A model generated the notes under the pieces. The model searched no databases, was not told the DNA's origin, and saw nothing but the letters and a program-made list of their open reading frames with translations. Below, piece by piece: positions 36,220 to 48,652 of a stretch of DNA of 64,000 nt. Position numbers and translations under genes: made by a program. This DNA comes from Dryomyza anilis (Eukaryota; Arthropoda; Insecta; Diptera; Dryomyzidae): contig OX638134.1 in the NCBI GenBank assembly GCA_951804985.1, positions 76,921,679 to 76,985,678 of the forward strand, read 5' to 3'. The stretch's first letter is position 1; the number at the start of each line of letters is the position of its first letter.

Positions 36220-37468
36220 CTTCTTCTTGCAACGGCAGGTCGAACTTGTTCTTGCAGGATCAGTCTTATTCTTGTTTAAAATATGAACATTATAAAAATG
36301 AAAGAACAAGATATGGTGTTCTATTTCTTTCAAGGTCGTTCTTGTTCTTGGTCTAGTTCTTACAGAGTCAGTCTTGTTCTCGCTGTAAGAGAGAAATGTC
36401 TTGCGTCGTTGGACATTTTTTTCTTTGAAACTGGTTCCATTGGGATTTCGGAAGAATTGGGATTTTAGAAGATAATTAGTTCCTTTGGGATTTGGCCAGA
36501 ACTCAGAGGAACTATTTTTCTAAAAAATGTCAAATGACGCTGTTGACTTTTGTTGTTTAATGAAGCAGTAGAATTCTAGGCAAATGCCAAAGAAACTAAT
36601 TTGTTGAACAAAATTGGTTCTTGTGAAGAAAACTGTCTATTGAGATAATATTATTGAAAAACATACATCCTTTCATTCTTGGTGATACGATAAATGTTCT
36701 TTTTATCGCAACTTAATATAAACGTGGTTCTAATATTGGCTAAAATAATAAAATGTTGCTTTTCTTGGCTATAATCAAAATATGATTGTTTTCGTGGAGA
36801 AACTGAACTTATGCTTCTTTTCGTTTTTATGAAAAACGTACCATTTTCGGTAATCAAATTGAAATATGCAGGATTTATTAACAGGCGTCGATTTTTCTTG
36901 TGCGTTTCTTCCATTTTACTTGCTGTTTTCTTGTAGGGTAGATCTAGTTCTTGCATCATTCATTCATGTTCTTACATCGGTATGACAATCTTGTGCTTGT
37001 ATCGGTAGGTTTTTCTCATTAAAATTCAATTTTTCACACAAAATTTAATTTTTCACTCAAAATTAAAATTTTCAATTTGAATTCAATTTTCGTTAAAAAT
37101 TCAAATTTTCACTCAAAATTAATTTTTTCACTGAAAGTTCAATTATTCACTCAAAATTAAATTTTTCTTTCAAAATTCAATTTTTATTCTAAATTAAATT
37201 ATTTAATTAAAATTAATTTTTTAATCAAAATTTAATTTTTTAATAAACATTCAATTTTTTAATCAAAATTCAATTTTTTACTCCAAATTTAATTTTGCAC
37301 TCTGAAATAAATTGTCTACAAAAATTCAAATGTTAACTAAAAATTCAAATTTTCGTTCTTGTTCTTGCATCGCATGGTCGATCTTGTTCTTGCATTGAAA
37401 AGTCGATCTTGTTCTTGGAAAAACTTCAAGATTAGGAACACGATCCTTGCTTATTTGGCTCATCACTA
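36220..37468 (-). repeat. TTCTTGCAAGAAC-rich element, third copy, with a satellite insert
   Basis: CTTGTTCTTGCA words occur at 36222-36400, 36935-37010 and 37350-37430. The right end GGCTCATCACTAG (37455-37467) is the inverted form of the terminus at 714 and matches that at 12705. A short 19-bp satellite block (next entry) lies inside. The 102-codon minus frame at 36651-36959 is within the repeat and shows no domain. Confidence 0.45.
37015..37350 (+). repeat. 19-bp satellite array (d), short and diverged
   Basis: CACTCAAAATTxAATTTTT-type units, with CACTC instead of CACTA in several copies and many changes. It is bounded on both sides by TTCTTGC-rich sequence. Confidence 0.75.
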
Positions 37469-37469
37469 G

Positions 37470-38580
37470 GTGCGAGATCTATGAATTAAGTACCTTACAT
37501 CTTTAATGTCATCTTTAGTGGAATCATTCAAGAAGATGACTGAGATTTCCAACTGGGTAGCCAATCAGTAGCAATGTTTGTCTTTTGAACTATTAATGAT
37601 CGAACCATGATATAGCGGAAACAAAAAATATAGCCACGCTTAATGTCATAAAAAACCTGATGGACGACTAATTTAAAAATATTTTTTTAGGGTTTTCAAA
37701 AAACATTCAAGTTTATTTATGCAAGACACATGTGAATTGCTTAAATTAAGAATACAAAAATATTTGAAATCATCTCTTAAAAATATAAAACAAAAAATTC
37801 ACCCAAAAGTAGACCATCAAAAACTTTAAATTACGTAAGCCGTTGCGCAAATCAGAACTGAACGTGTTGAAAATGATCGCCTAAAACTATACCTTATTTT
37901 TGCAAGAACTGTTAATGATTTATTAGCATAAAAAATACAATTATAAATACACGTTTAAATCGTTGAATATTGAAGTGGTATTAAAACAAAACTTAAGCTA
38001 AACCTCTTATAAAAGAAACCAAACAAAAAAAAAGATCTTCCAAAAAATGACAATCATCAAGGTCAACGCAATTATGCTGTGAATAAATCACAATATAAAT
38101 CTCTGATATGATTTCTTTAAACACTTAGCGAAAATATGTTGTCAATTTATTAAATTATAATTGTTAATTTTTTCAAACATCATAAAGTAGGTAATTAAAA
38201 AACCAGTGAAATTCAGTTCCTATTCGTAGTCATTAATCAAACAATTTGTAGGTCAAATGCATTATGTTTGAACATCAAAAAAAAAAACGTGCAAATAAAC
38301 TATTATTCCCTTCAGTCCCCCGCCATTAGTGTTGACCTGCATTCGAACGTGTCTCGCGGTTCGTATGGTTCACATATCATACTTTGACAGATACATGTGT
38401 AGTATATATATGCAAATATTACCATAGGTTTAATTAACACTTAACAAATACAAATTTTGAAGATTAGTTGAATGAAATGACGATGACAACGTAGCAACTA
38501 TGCGGACAATCAAGGTGAATGTACCGATGGTCGATATGCGGTACACACAACACAAAAATTTAAGAATAAATTTCAAGTTT
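37470..38580. other. AT-rich spacer
   Basis: No gene or element is supported. Confidence 0.5.
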
Positions 38581-38589
38581 ATTTTTTAT

Positions 38590-41570
38590 TACAAACTTCT
38601 AATTTTTGTATAAAATTGAATTTTTAGTAAAAAAAAATTAAATGGTAGTTAAAAAGGAAAATTTTGTAATAAACGGAATTTTGAGCGAAAAATTGAATTT
38701 TTATTTAAAAATTTAATTTTGGAAAAAAAAAATGTTTAGTGAAAAATTTAACTTTAATTGAAAAATTTAATTTTTTTGTGAAAATTTCAATTTTTAATGA
38801 AAAATATAATTTGTAGTTAATATTGAATTTTTTAATTAAAAACTGAATTTTTAGTAAAAAACTGAATTTGTAGTAAAAATTAAATTTTTAGTGAATAATT
38901 TAATTTTTAGAGCAAAATTGAATTTTTAGCGAAAAATTAAATTTTTAGTGAAAAATTGAATTTTAATGAAAAATTGAATTTTTAGTGAAAAATTGAATTT
39001 TTAGTGAAAAATTGAATTTTTAGTGAAAAATGGAATTTTAAGTGAAAAATTTAGTTTTTAGTGAAAAATTGAATTTTTAGTGAAAATTTGAATTTTTAGT
39101 GAAAAATTGAATTTTAAGTGAAAAATTAAATTTTTAGTGAAAATTTGAATTATTTGAGAAAAATTTAATTGTTAGTTAAAAATTGAAATTTTAGTGAAAA
39201 ATTGAAATTTTAGTGAAAAATTGAATTTTTAGTGAAAAATTGAATTTTTAGTGAACATTTTAATTTTTAGTAAAAATTTTAATTTTTAGTGAAAATTTTA
39301 TTTTGCAGTAAAAATTTTAATTTTTAGGGCAAAATTGAATTTTTTAGTGAAAATTTGAATTTTTAGTGAAAAGTGAATTTCATTGATAAATTGAATTTAT
39401 AATGAAAAAATGAATTTTTAATGAAAAATTGAACTTTTTAGTGAAAAATTGAATTTTTAGTGAAAATTTCAATTTTTAGTGAACATTTTAATTTTTAGTG
39501 CAAAATGGAATTTTAAGTGAAAAATTGAATTTTAAGTGAAAAATTGAATTTTTAGTGAAAATTGGAATTAATAGTGAAAAATTGAATTTTTAATAAAAAA
39601 TTGTATTTTTAGTGAAATACTGAATTTTTAGTGAAAAATTGAATTTTTAGTGAAAATTTGAATTTTTAGTGAAAAATCGAATTTTTAGTGAAAAATTGAA
39701 TTTTTAGTGAAAAATTGAATTTTTAGTGAAAAATTGAATTTTTAGTGAACATTTTATTTTTTAGTGAAAATTTTAATTTTTAGTGAAAATTTTTATTTTT
39801 AGTGAAAATTTTTATTTTTAGTGAAAAATTGAATTTTTAGTGAAAAATTTAAATTTTTTTAGTGAAAAATTAAATTTTTAGTGAAAAATTGAATTTTACT
39901 GAAAAATTGAATTTTTAGTGAAAAATTGAATTTTACTGAAAAATTGAATTTTTAGTGAAAAATTGAATTTTTAGTGAACTATAGAATTTTTAGTTAAAAA
40001 TTGAATTTTTTTAGTGAAAATTGGAATTAATAGTGAAAAATTGAATTTTTAATAAAAAATTGTATTTTTAGTGAAATATTGAATTTTTAGTGAAAAATTG
40101 AATTTTTAGTGAAAAATTTAATTTTTAGTGAAAAATTTAATTTTTAGTGAAAAATTGAATTTTTAGTGAAAAATTGAATTTTTAGTGAAAAATTGAATTT
40201 TTTAGTGAAAAATTGAATTTTTAGTGAAAAATTGAATTATTAGAGAAAAATTTAATTGTTAGTTAAAAATTGAAATTTTAGTGAAAAATGAATTTTAAGT
40301 GAAAAATTAAATTTTTAGTGAAAATTTGAATTATTAGAGAAAAATTTAATTGTTAGTTAAAAATTGAAATTTTAGTGAAAAATTGAATTTTTAGTGAAAA
40401 ATTGAATTTTTAGTGAACATTTTAATTTTTAGTAAAAATTTTAATTTTTAGTGAAAATTTTATTTTGTAGTAAAAATTTTAATTTTTAGGGCAAAATTGA
40501 ATTTTTTAGTGAAAATTTGAATTTTTAGTGAAAAGTGAATTTCATTGATAAATTGAATTTATAATGAAAAAATGAATTTTTAATGAAAAATTGAACTTTT
40601 TAGTGAAAAATTGAATTTTTAGTGAAAATTTCAATTTTTAGTGAACATTTTAATTTTTAGTGCAAAATGGAATTTTAAGTGAAAAATTGAATTTTAAGTG
40701 AAAAATTGAATTTTTAGTGAAAATTGGAATTAATAGTGAAAAATTGAATTTTTAATAAAAAATTGTATTTTTAGTGAAATACTGAATTTTTAGTGAAAAA
40801 TTGAATTTTTAGTGAAAATTTGAATTTTTAGTGAAAAATCGAATTTTTAGTGAAAAATTGAATTTTTAGTGAAAAATTGAATTTTTAGTGAACATTTTAT
40901 TTTTTACTGAAAATTTTAATTTTTAGTGAAAATTTTTATTTTTAGTGAAAATTTTTATTTTTAGTGAAAAATTGATTTTTTAGTGAAAAATTTAAATTTT
41001 TTTAGTGAAAAATTAAATTTTTAGTGAAAAATTGAATTTTACTGAAAAATTGAATTTTTAGTGAAAAATTGAATTTTACTGAAAAATTGAATTTTTAGTG
41101 AAAAATTGAATTTTTAGTGAACTATAGAATTTTTAGTTAAAAATTGAATTTTTTTAGTGAAAATTGGAATTAATAGTGAAAAATTGAATTTTTAATAAAA
41201 AATTGTATTTTTAGTGAAATATTGAATTTTTAGTGAAAAATTGAATTTTTAGTGAAAAATTTAATTTTTAGTGAAAAATTTAATTTTTAGTGAAAAATTG
41301 AATTTTTAGTGAAAAATTGAATTTTTAGTGAAAAATTGAATTTTTAGTGAAAAATTGAATTTTTAGTGAAAATTTGTATTTTTTAGTGAAAAATTGAAAT
41401 TTTTTTAGTGAAAAATTAAATTTTTAGTGAAAAATTGAATTTTACTGAAAAATTGAATTTTTAGTGAACTATAGAATTTTTAGTTAAAAATTGATTTTTT
41501 TTAGTGAAAAATTGATTTTTTGGTGAATATTTTAATTTTACGTGAAAATCTGAATTTTTATGTTGTTTTT
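38590..41570 (-). repeat. 19-bp satellite array (e) with a ~1.16-kb higher-order repeat
   Basis: Copies of AGTGAAAAATTGAATTTTT, the inverse orientation of arrays b and c. Rare variants recur at a fixed distance: TTTTG(C/T)AGTAAAAATTTTAA at 39301 and 40463, ATTGGAATTAATAGTG at 39561 and 40723 (both 1162 bp) and again at 40020 and 41163 (1143 bp, i.e. one unit fewer). Two large duplicated blocks therefore make up most of the array. Confidence 0.95.
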
Positions 41571-41574
41571 TTTT

Positions 41575-42670
41575 AAATTTTATAGTTTCTATGATATTTT
41601 TCAATGAGTGTAAAACCAACTCAAGTGCAAAATGTAACACTTTGCCAAATTAAACAAATGATTTAGCTGATCTTTTATCGGATGCCAATTAAAAGTTAAC
41701 AAAGTAACCGTGATGATGGAGGGGGTACTTGTGAAGACATGTGTTAATTAAAGACAGTGCTCGATCGTTATGATATCGCAAATAATTAGACATCGTTTTG
41801 TTTTATATAACCATACCATTTTTAAATAAGTTAGAATCCTTGAGTCTATTTTTATTATTTATTTAACTTATAAAATATGACATCTAAACATTTTTTAAAT
41901 TATTACGTTACAAAAAATTATTTAAATTTTATAAATTAATCAAAGTTCTTTAAATAAAACATAGTATTTATCAATTTAACAAGTGATTAAAACAAGAGCT
42001 ACAGAGAATTAATTAGCAGAATTAACATTTTTAATAAAATGTTTATCGATCAACAATCGCTGGGAATCTTAGACTATATGGCGGCCGACTTTAAATCGAA
42101 TAGAATTAATGAATATCTCTAAATGTGACCCTCATCAGATGCAAGCGTGTGCATATTTATAAATAATATTTTGTTTTTTTATATATATTTTTCATATTTT
42201 AAAGCGAACCATAATTAATAAAGCATTAGTGATAGAAAATAAATTAAAACAAAGCTATTATTAATATTCAGATTATATGTTATAATCCGAGATATATTTA
42301 AAACAATACCCAATGCAACATTTGCTACAGTGATTTGTTTGAAGCTATGTTGTATCCATGCAATCGAAAAACCAGTATATCTTTTTTTGAGTTCATTACA
42401 CGTTTGTTTTGTTTTTCCCCTTTTTCGATTTATGCGTATAATTTACATGATTTGCTCATTTAGCGGCATACGAAATATTTAATTTGGCACTATTTATAAT
42501 ATTTTCATAATACATATATATATATATTAATTGATAACATTGTCCGACAAAATTTAACTTTTTTAATGTTTTAGGAATGGTTAAAAATTCATTAGAATTT
42601 CTTAGATATTTCTCGGAAATTTTTGTCATTACTGATATTTATAGACTTATCATAATGTTATTTATTATAG
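41575..42670. other. AT-rich spacer
   Basis: Nothing is recognised beyond a short (TA)n run near 42520. Confidence 0.5.
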
Positions 42671-42672
42671 GA

Positions 42673-43376
42673 TTTTTATACACTAAGAGTGAAAGGGTAT
42701 ATTCAGTTTGGTACGCCGTATGGAGCATCTCCGGTATGGAAAAGTATATATATTCTTGATCAGCATGACCTCCTGAGTCGATTTAGCGATGTCCGTCTGT
42801 CCGTCTGTCTGTCCGTCTGTCTGTCTGTCTGTTGAAATCCCTACTACTTTTAAAATTGAAGAGCTAGATAAATGAAACTTATAACTTAGATTACTAATAT
42901 ACCTACGCTGTATGTGCGAAAAAATTGGCGAGATCGGTCCATTGTGACCTATGATCCGACCACTTATGTTCAAATACCTCATATAAAATGTACATATAAA
43001 GATCAATTTTTATGTATACGTGCTTAGGTAAACTTTTTGGGCAAATATATATTGATATCATGCTCAAATACATTATAATAATGTTTTCCGGCAAAAAGAC
43101 TTGTGGTTCACAAAAAAAAAAAATCGAAATTCGGTACACCTACCCATATCTAAATATGGGTATCAAATGAATGGAAATTCTTCAGCGATTGAATGTTTGT
43201 AGTTATTTTCAGGATTCGTATACCCTGGTGACCTATATATCACTTTGAATAGTAACCACACATATGTGTAGGGTATTTATAGTCGGCTTAGACCGACTAT
43301 AATTTTGATAATCCTAACTATCATAATTACACCTACTTTAAAATTTCCCATGTGATCTAACCTTCCCAACTGGTTT
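42673..43376 (+). mobile_element. Interspersed element, copy B
   Basis: Nearly identical to copy C (52288-52957, inverted) and copy A. It starts TTTTTATACACTAAGAGTGAAAGGGTATATTCAG, continues with TTCTTGATCAGCAT and a CTGT-rich run, has the TATAGTCGG...CCGACTATA inverted motif, and ends CTAACCTTCCCAACTGG. Copy C retains TTTGTAACACCCAGAAGGAAG, which is deleted here near 42720. No protein is encoded. Confidence 0.85.
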
Positions 43377-43759
43377 TATTCTACTCTTAGTAAGTCAGGA
43401 GATTTTATGGTTTTAGTCATATGGAACATGTCATGCCCCTTTGTCCAATTCCGCCCACATTTGGTAAAAGATAAACAAGATACAAAAAGTATCAGGCCAA
43501 TCCGTATGTTAAACTTTTTTTGATTTAAAATTTTTAACCTTTGAAAATTATTGAAGAATGTGAATTTGTAAAATGGTTTTTTTCGCTTTGAGTTCTAATA
43601 TCTACGTGAGTTTTAAAGATATTACGCTCAGAGGTTTACATTTTTTTTGAATACTGAATATATGGTCTGACCGAAATAAGTTGATGAGAGAAAAGTAGTG
43701 ATGCCAACTAATTGGGTTCCCCACTGAATCTGTTTAGTTTTGAATATAGAAAGACATTA

Positions 43760-44027
43760 TATGGGCCATTTCACACCAAATGGACCAGCGGTTGGAACTC
43801 ACCTACATCGGAAACTGATAAAGGGAATCGAGATTTGCATTGACCAATTTTTTTTATTTTTTTGACCACTACTTCTAGAGATACAGTGGTTCGAAGTTAC
43901 AAAAAATCTTTCAATATCTCTTGTATATCTCGATACCTTTTATCAGTAGCCCAACTTTCATTGAAATCGAAAAAGTAAAATATCAAATTTCCCTTTTTTT
44001 GTCCGATTTGGTGTGGAATGGCCCATA
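43760..44027. mobile_element. Small MITE with ~27-bp terminal inverted repeats, TA-flanked
   Basis: Left end TATGGGCCATTTCACACCAAAT and right end ATTTGGTGTGGAATGGCCCATA are inverted copies and both sides show TA. At 268 bp it is non-coding. Consistent with a mariner-type non-autonomous element. Confidence 0.78.
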
Positions 44028-44029
44028 TA

Positions 44030-46040
44030 ACCAAATATTTAGACTTTCTATCTAAGAACACTACACTGAGAAAAAACATTCTTAAAAATTAAGAAGAAAT
44101 GTATAAAATTGAAATTAAACATAATGTTTTAAAAATTAATGAAATTGTTTTGATTAAATTAATCAAATTGTTTTTATAAACGATATTTTGTGGCATGCTT
44201 CTAAAGGTATGCAACATTAACGGTGTAAAATGCAATGTAAAATGCGTACGACATACATCTAGGGGCAGTATTTGCGCGTTAAACTAAAATTTTGTGTTCG
44301 ATTTCACACTGCCAAATTATTCATAGCCCCTTTTTGTGGAACAAACTTTATAAAACAGAGATACTAAGAAGTAGTATTGTTGATAGATGATGTCCATTAC
44401 TAAAAGAGGTTATTGACTTTAACAAGTAAGAGCAGAAAAGAATAAAATTGAAATAAAAAAGAACTAAAATAAATAAATATGAAAAATAAAAGCATTTTTG
44501 ATCTAATGCAAAATTAAAAATTTATTTATGGTTATGCAGAACATAGTTCCAACTAACGACGAAAATTACTAACTTTTATTTAGCTGTTTCTTATTTTTAA
44601 AATGTGTCGTAATAAGAAATACTACGTAATAAGAAATATCTGAGTATGTAATGAGAAAAAGCATACTTTAGATATCAAGTAATGATATTTTCAGAGTACA
44701 GGCATAAATATATTATTTATTGAAAATTGATTATGTAAAAGAGTATAAAAATTATGATCACGGGGCTTATTTTGAAAAAGTAGATGAATTAGAAAAAAAT
44801 TGGTAATTTTTGTAGTTAGTTTGGACTATGCACTGGATAATCATAAATAATTTTTTTGTTTATCATAAAATTCTAAATGACAAATATATATATATATATT
44901 TAAAATTCCCAAAAAATCAAAATTTAGATTTTAATATTTAGATTGCATTATCTTGAAAACGTATTGGAATAGTAGCATTCATTGGTATAATAAAATAAGT
45001 CTTGAAATTTAAAAGAAAATGTTCGTTTAAGTTTTTTTGGAAACTGTTTTACCACAATACCATATATTTTTTTATTCTAAGTAGTGGGTGAGAACGACTT
45101 AAAACTACGATAGTAATTTTCTCGAAAACGTTACAAAAAAAGTAACAAAAAAAGAATATGCAGCCAAAACCAGCACCCGCGAATCATAGAATTGATGTAT
45201 GCAATCGTCGTGAATAAAATCGTGTTGGGTAGTGTAATATTTATATTATAATTTTCAAATTTAATTGTAATTTACGCATGTTCGTAAATTTATGTTGACT
45301 ACTATAATTAAGTTTAATATGAATAAATAATGAGAAACTAATTGCTTAATTTGTTAGCATTTAAGGGCTCACAGTTAATTATGGCAAATGATGACCTTTT
45401 GCTTTTTAAATTTATGGGTCAAATAATAAAAATGTAGACAGATGATATTTTTTTTTAATTAGCAACCACAAATTTTAATATGTGCGATATTTTCCTTTCC
45501 TAAAACTCCTTTTAAATTTTACGATTTTTTAATTTTTTTTTGAGTTTTAAACTATTTTTGTCTAAAGCCTGCTAACAAAAAAAAAATTGGAAATTAGCTT
45601 TTAATTATGATACCTAGTTAATTAGAAAATTCAAAAATATTGAAAGAAAACTAGTTTCGTTTAGTTGCTTAGTGCGTTGTTGTGCTACGGCTTTTGTAGG
45701 GTTTCAAAAAATAAATGTCCAAAGACCCTCCGAAACATAACCACGGGCATTAGCCATGAATACGACTGACGTTTGAAGATAAAGACGACACGACGTTGCT
45801 GATAATAATGATGATGATGATGCTGCTGATTTTGTTGACAGCGCACTAGTAAAATCTTTGCCAAACATAGTACAATTTTTGAATCTTGTAAATATACAAA
45901 AAGTTTTTTATGTTTGTTTGTCTTTATCTTTTTTTTTTATTTTTTCTTTTTGTTTTTAATGTTCGAAATTTGTAAACCTTTCTAATGCACAGCGCGCTGC
46001 TATGTGGTGCATGGTTCAAAGCATAATTTTGAGCACTATT
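44030..46040. other. Spacer upstream of gene 5
   Basis: AT-rich. A GATGATGATGATGCTGCTG simple stretch lies near 45810. No gene is supported. Confidence 0.5.
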
Positions 46041-46045
46041 TCGAG

Positions 46046-46083
46046 TATAAATACCTCGATTACTAATTTTATGGACATCATTC
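46046..46083 (+). promoter_or_regulatory. Gene 5 core promoter: TATA box and initiator
   Basis: TATAAATA at 46046-46053, with ATCATTCG carrying TCATTC at 46078-46083; the start is near 46080, 34 nt downstream. This is the same initiator word as minus-strand genes 2 and 3. The 5' UTR is about 62 nt. Confidence 0.72.
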
Positions 46084-46141
46084 GTTGTGCAGCAGCTGCA
46101 GAGTGTGGAGTAACAAGCAACAAACATAAAAAATTAACATA

Positions 46142-46901
46142 ATGGTAGGTCATGGGAATGACATGTTTTATATTTGATTAAATATTAACGATTTTTTTTT
46201 TCTATTTTTAATTTCCATAGAAATTCATCATTTTAACCCTTTGCGTGGCTGCCGTCGCCGCTGATGTCTCGCACTTGTCCTCCAGCAGTGGCTATGCGTA
46301 CAGTCAACATTCGTCGGCACCATCGAATGAATACCTGCCCCCCGCACCACAATACTCTGCTCCTCCAGCACCAGTTCCACAGTACTCGGCACCATCCAAC
46401 GAGTACTTGCCACCCACCAACCAGGAATATTCGGCACCAGCACCCGCACCTCAGTACTCTGCACCCGCACCAAACAATGAATACTTGCCACCCACTCCTC
46501 AATACGTCGCTCCCGCTCCACAATACTCCGCACCGGCACCAGTTCCAGAGTACTCTGCTCCAGCACCGGTTCCACAGTACTCAGCACCTTCCAACGAGTA
46601 CTTGCCACCCACCACTCAGGAATACTCTGCTCCAGCACCAGTTCCCCACTTCTCTGCTCCCGCACCAATTCCCCACTTCTCTGCACCCGCACCAAGCAAC
46701 GAATATTTGCCACCTACTCCACAGTATGTCGCTCCAGCACCTGAATACTCCGCACCTGCTCCAGTTCCCCAGTACTCAGCACCTGCACCAATTGCACCAT
46801 CCAACGAATATCTGCCACCCAGCACCTCATCCGAATACCAGTCGGCTTCCCAGACCGGCGGCTACCAGTACAATGCCCCAGCCAGACGTTTCCGTTCTTA
46901 A
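46142..46901 (+). CDS. Gene 5: secreted YSAPAP / SNEYLPP-repeat protein
   Basis: Exon 1 is the ATG (46142-46144), donor GTAGGT. The intron is 46145-46220 (76 nt) and exon 2 is 46221-46901, giving 227 residues. Signal peptide KFIILTLCVAAVAA precedes DVSHLSSSSGYAYSQ. The core alternates runs of PQYSAPAP or PHFSAPAP with six (S/N)NEYLPP motifs (YLP type), a regular modular layout. The C-terminus SQTGGYQYNAPARRFRS matches that of gene 6, so these two genes are sister copies with different cores. AATAAA lies at 47003. Extracellular structural role inferred. Confidence 0.9.
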
Positions 46902-47009
46902 GATAAATCCTCACATCCCCCCAAATCCTCACACACAAACACATAAAAATTCATTATTATAAGTTGTTGAACATTTGTTAATTTGTTATATGATCGTGAT
47001 AGAATAAAA

Positions 47010-48290
47010 AAACCCAAAATTTAGAAAATATTTTACATAACTTGTTTTCGTATTTACTCAGAATAAACAAAAATGCTAAATCGCATTTATTTTAAGTAGT
47101 TAAGTGTCGTTGATTCTATTTATATCACATAGCTTAGTCTATACTGCGAATCTTAGATCGACAGCATAAATAGTATATTTCAGAGATTATAGAATTTATA
47201 GAACCATTACACAGTGCGACAACTTTTTTAATTGACCTGCGATCTTTTTTTATATTGTTCTATGTGGTCTCCCGATAAAAAGTGTAGTACACGTCTGGAT
47301 TAGGCGCTATGGAGTCGTGAATGGTTCAAAGGATAACATATATATTTCGTCATTTTGTAGCGAAATGGTTCATTGTACGTTTTTGATATATAAAAAGTGA
47401 TTATAGGGAACTTCCTAAGTATGATTTCCACTAAACACTTAAAGGTTAAAGCATTTCTTTTAAAAATTTAAATAGTTTTAACCAGTAGAAGAAGTCAGAA
47501 AACTATCATAATGTCTTTGGGACGTGGACGTTCTCCAACACGTACTGTTTCCGAAATATATGCCTACTAATAATAGTTCGAACTTCAATGTTGAATAAAG
47601 TCTCGGAAATATATTATTACAAACATTTTGGCGCAGTGAAAATTGCAGTAATTCTTAGTGTAGATTTAGATTGTTTTGTTAATTCCGAAAATATCATCGG
47701 TTTTTTCATATTGGCTCTATTTTTCAGTTTCTCATAGTTTTGATCTTGTAACTTGTTAAAATTCTAACCAATGAAAATATATTTTCTGCATTGGACTCGA
47801 CGAACCTTGCGCTATAATACAAAAACTTTTACCATACGTAAAAAAAAAAAGTCGGTTTGCAAAATATAGGTAAAATTAAAAATTAAAAATTAAAACTTGA
47901 CCAAAAGCAATCATCATAAAATTTTCAAATATGTATGAAATGTACCCAGACAAAAAATGATCTCCACCTTCCTTTCCCTATCATTTTACTTCCAGCTTAT
48001 TGCCTACCTTACCCTGTCTGTGCCTGCCATTTTGCTTCGTTTTGTATTCACGGATAGTAAAGATTGGTTTGAATATGCTTAAATGTAATTATAACGTAAT
48101 TCGAAATCGCCATATAAATATTAGGTTTAAAATCTAATTACATTATAATTTAATTTTATAATTATTATGTTCAGATTGTAATATTATTATACGATATTTA
48201 AACTTAAATTGTTTTAATCGCAGAGTTATATTAATTTACTATATTAGTGATTCTGAAGAAACAGATATGTTTCATCTGATATTAATATAT
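47010..48290. other. Downstream spacer of gene 5
   Basis: No gene. CACGGATAGtAAAGATtGGTTTGAATAT at 48050, with about 100 bp following, recurs at 48655 (CACGGATAGAAAAGAATCGTTTGAATAT), forming direct repeats either side of the hairpin. Confidence 0.5.
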
Positions 48291-48295
48291 AAATT

Positions 48296-48467
48296 TATAT
48301 CTTTTGATTTACCTTGTAGAAATATCTAATTTTTTGCAGATGTTTAGCCCTATTTAAATACTACTACCGAAAACAAGGACATTTCCTTGTTTTCGGTAGT
48401 AGTATTTAAATAGGGCTAAACATCTGCAAAAAATTAGATATTTCTACATGGTAAATAAAAAGATATA
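48296..48467. repeat. 172-bp near-perfect hairpin
   Basis: Arms 48296-48379 and 48384-48467 are inverted copies over 84 bp, with mismatches seen at only two positions, around a 4-nt CATT loop. There is no coding capacity. It may be a palindromic mini-element or the source of a long hairpin RNA. Confidence 0.92.
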
Positions 48468-48652
48468 CATTAAATAGTGATCGAACCCAACGGGACAAAA
48501 ATGGAAGTGCATGTCATATGGAATGTCCAAAATATCAAGGTATTTTGCATACAAATTATTTTTTTTTTTAATTATTTAGTAATATAGCTGAGATAATTTG
48601 CTATGTTTGCAAATTTACACTTTGTTTCTAAAATGTTTACTTTTTATACACG

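Noticed and set aside
36651..36959. 102-codon minus frame
   Set aside because: Lies inside a TTCTTGC-rich repeat and shows no domain, signal or conserved neighbour.
42683..43139. ORFs in interspersed element copy B
   Set aside because: Created by CTGT repeats and not shared as intact frames with copies A, C and D.
45157..45195. CAGCCAAAACCAGCACCCGC resembling KPAPA codons upstream of gene 5
   Set aside because: Only about 20 bp with no adjoining repeat units; chance similarity cannot be excluded.
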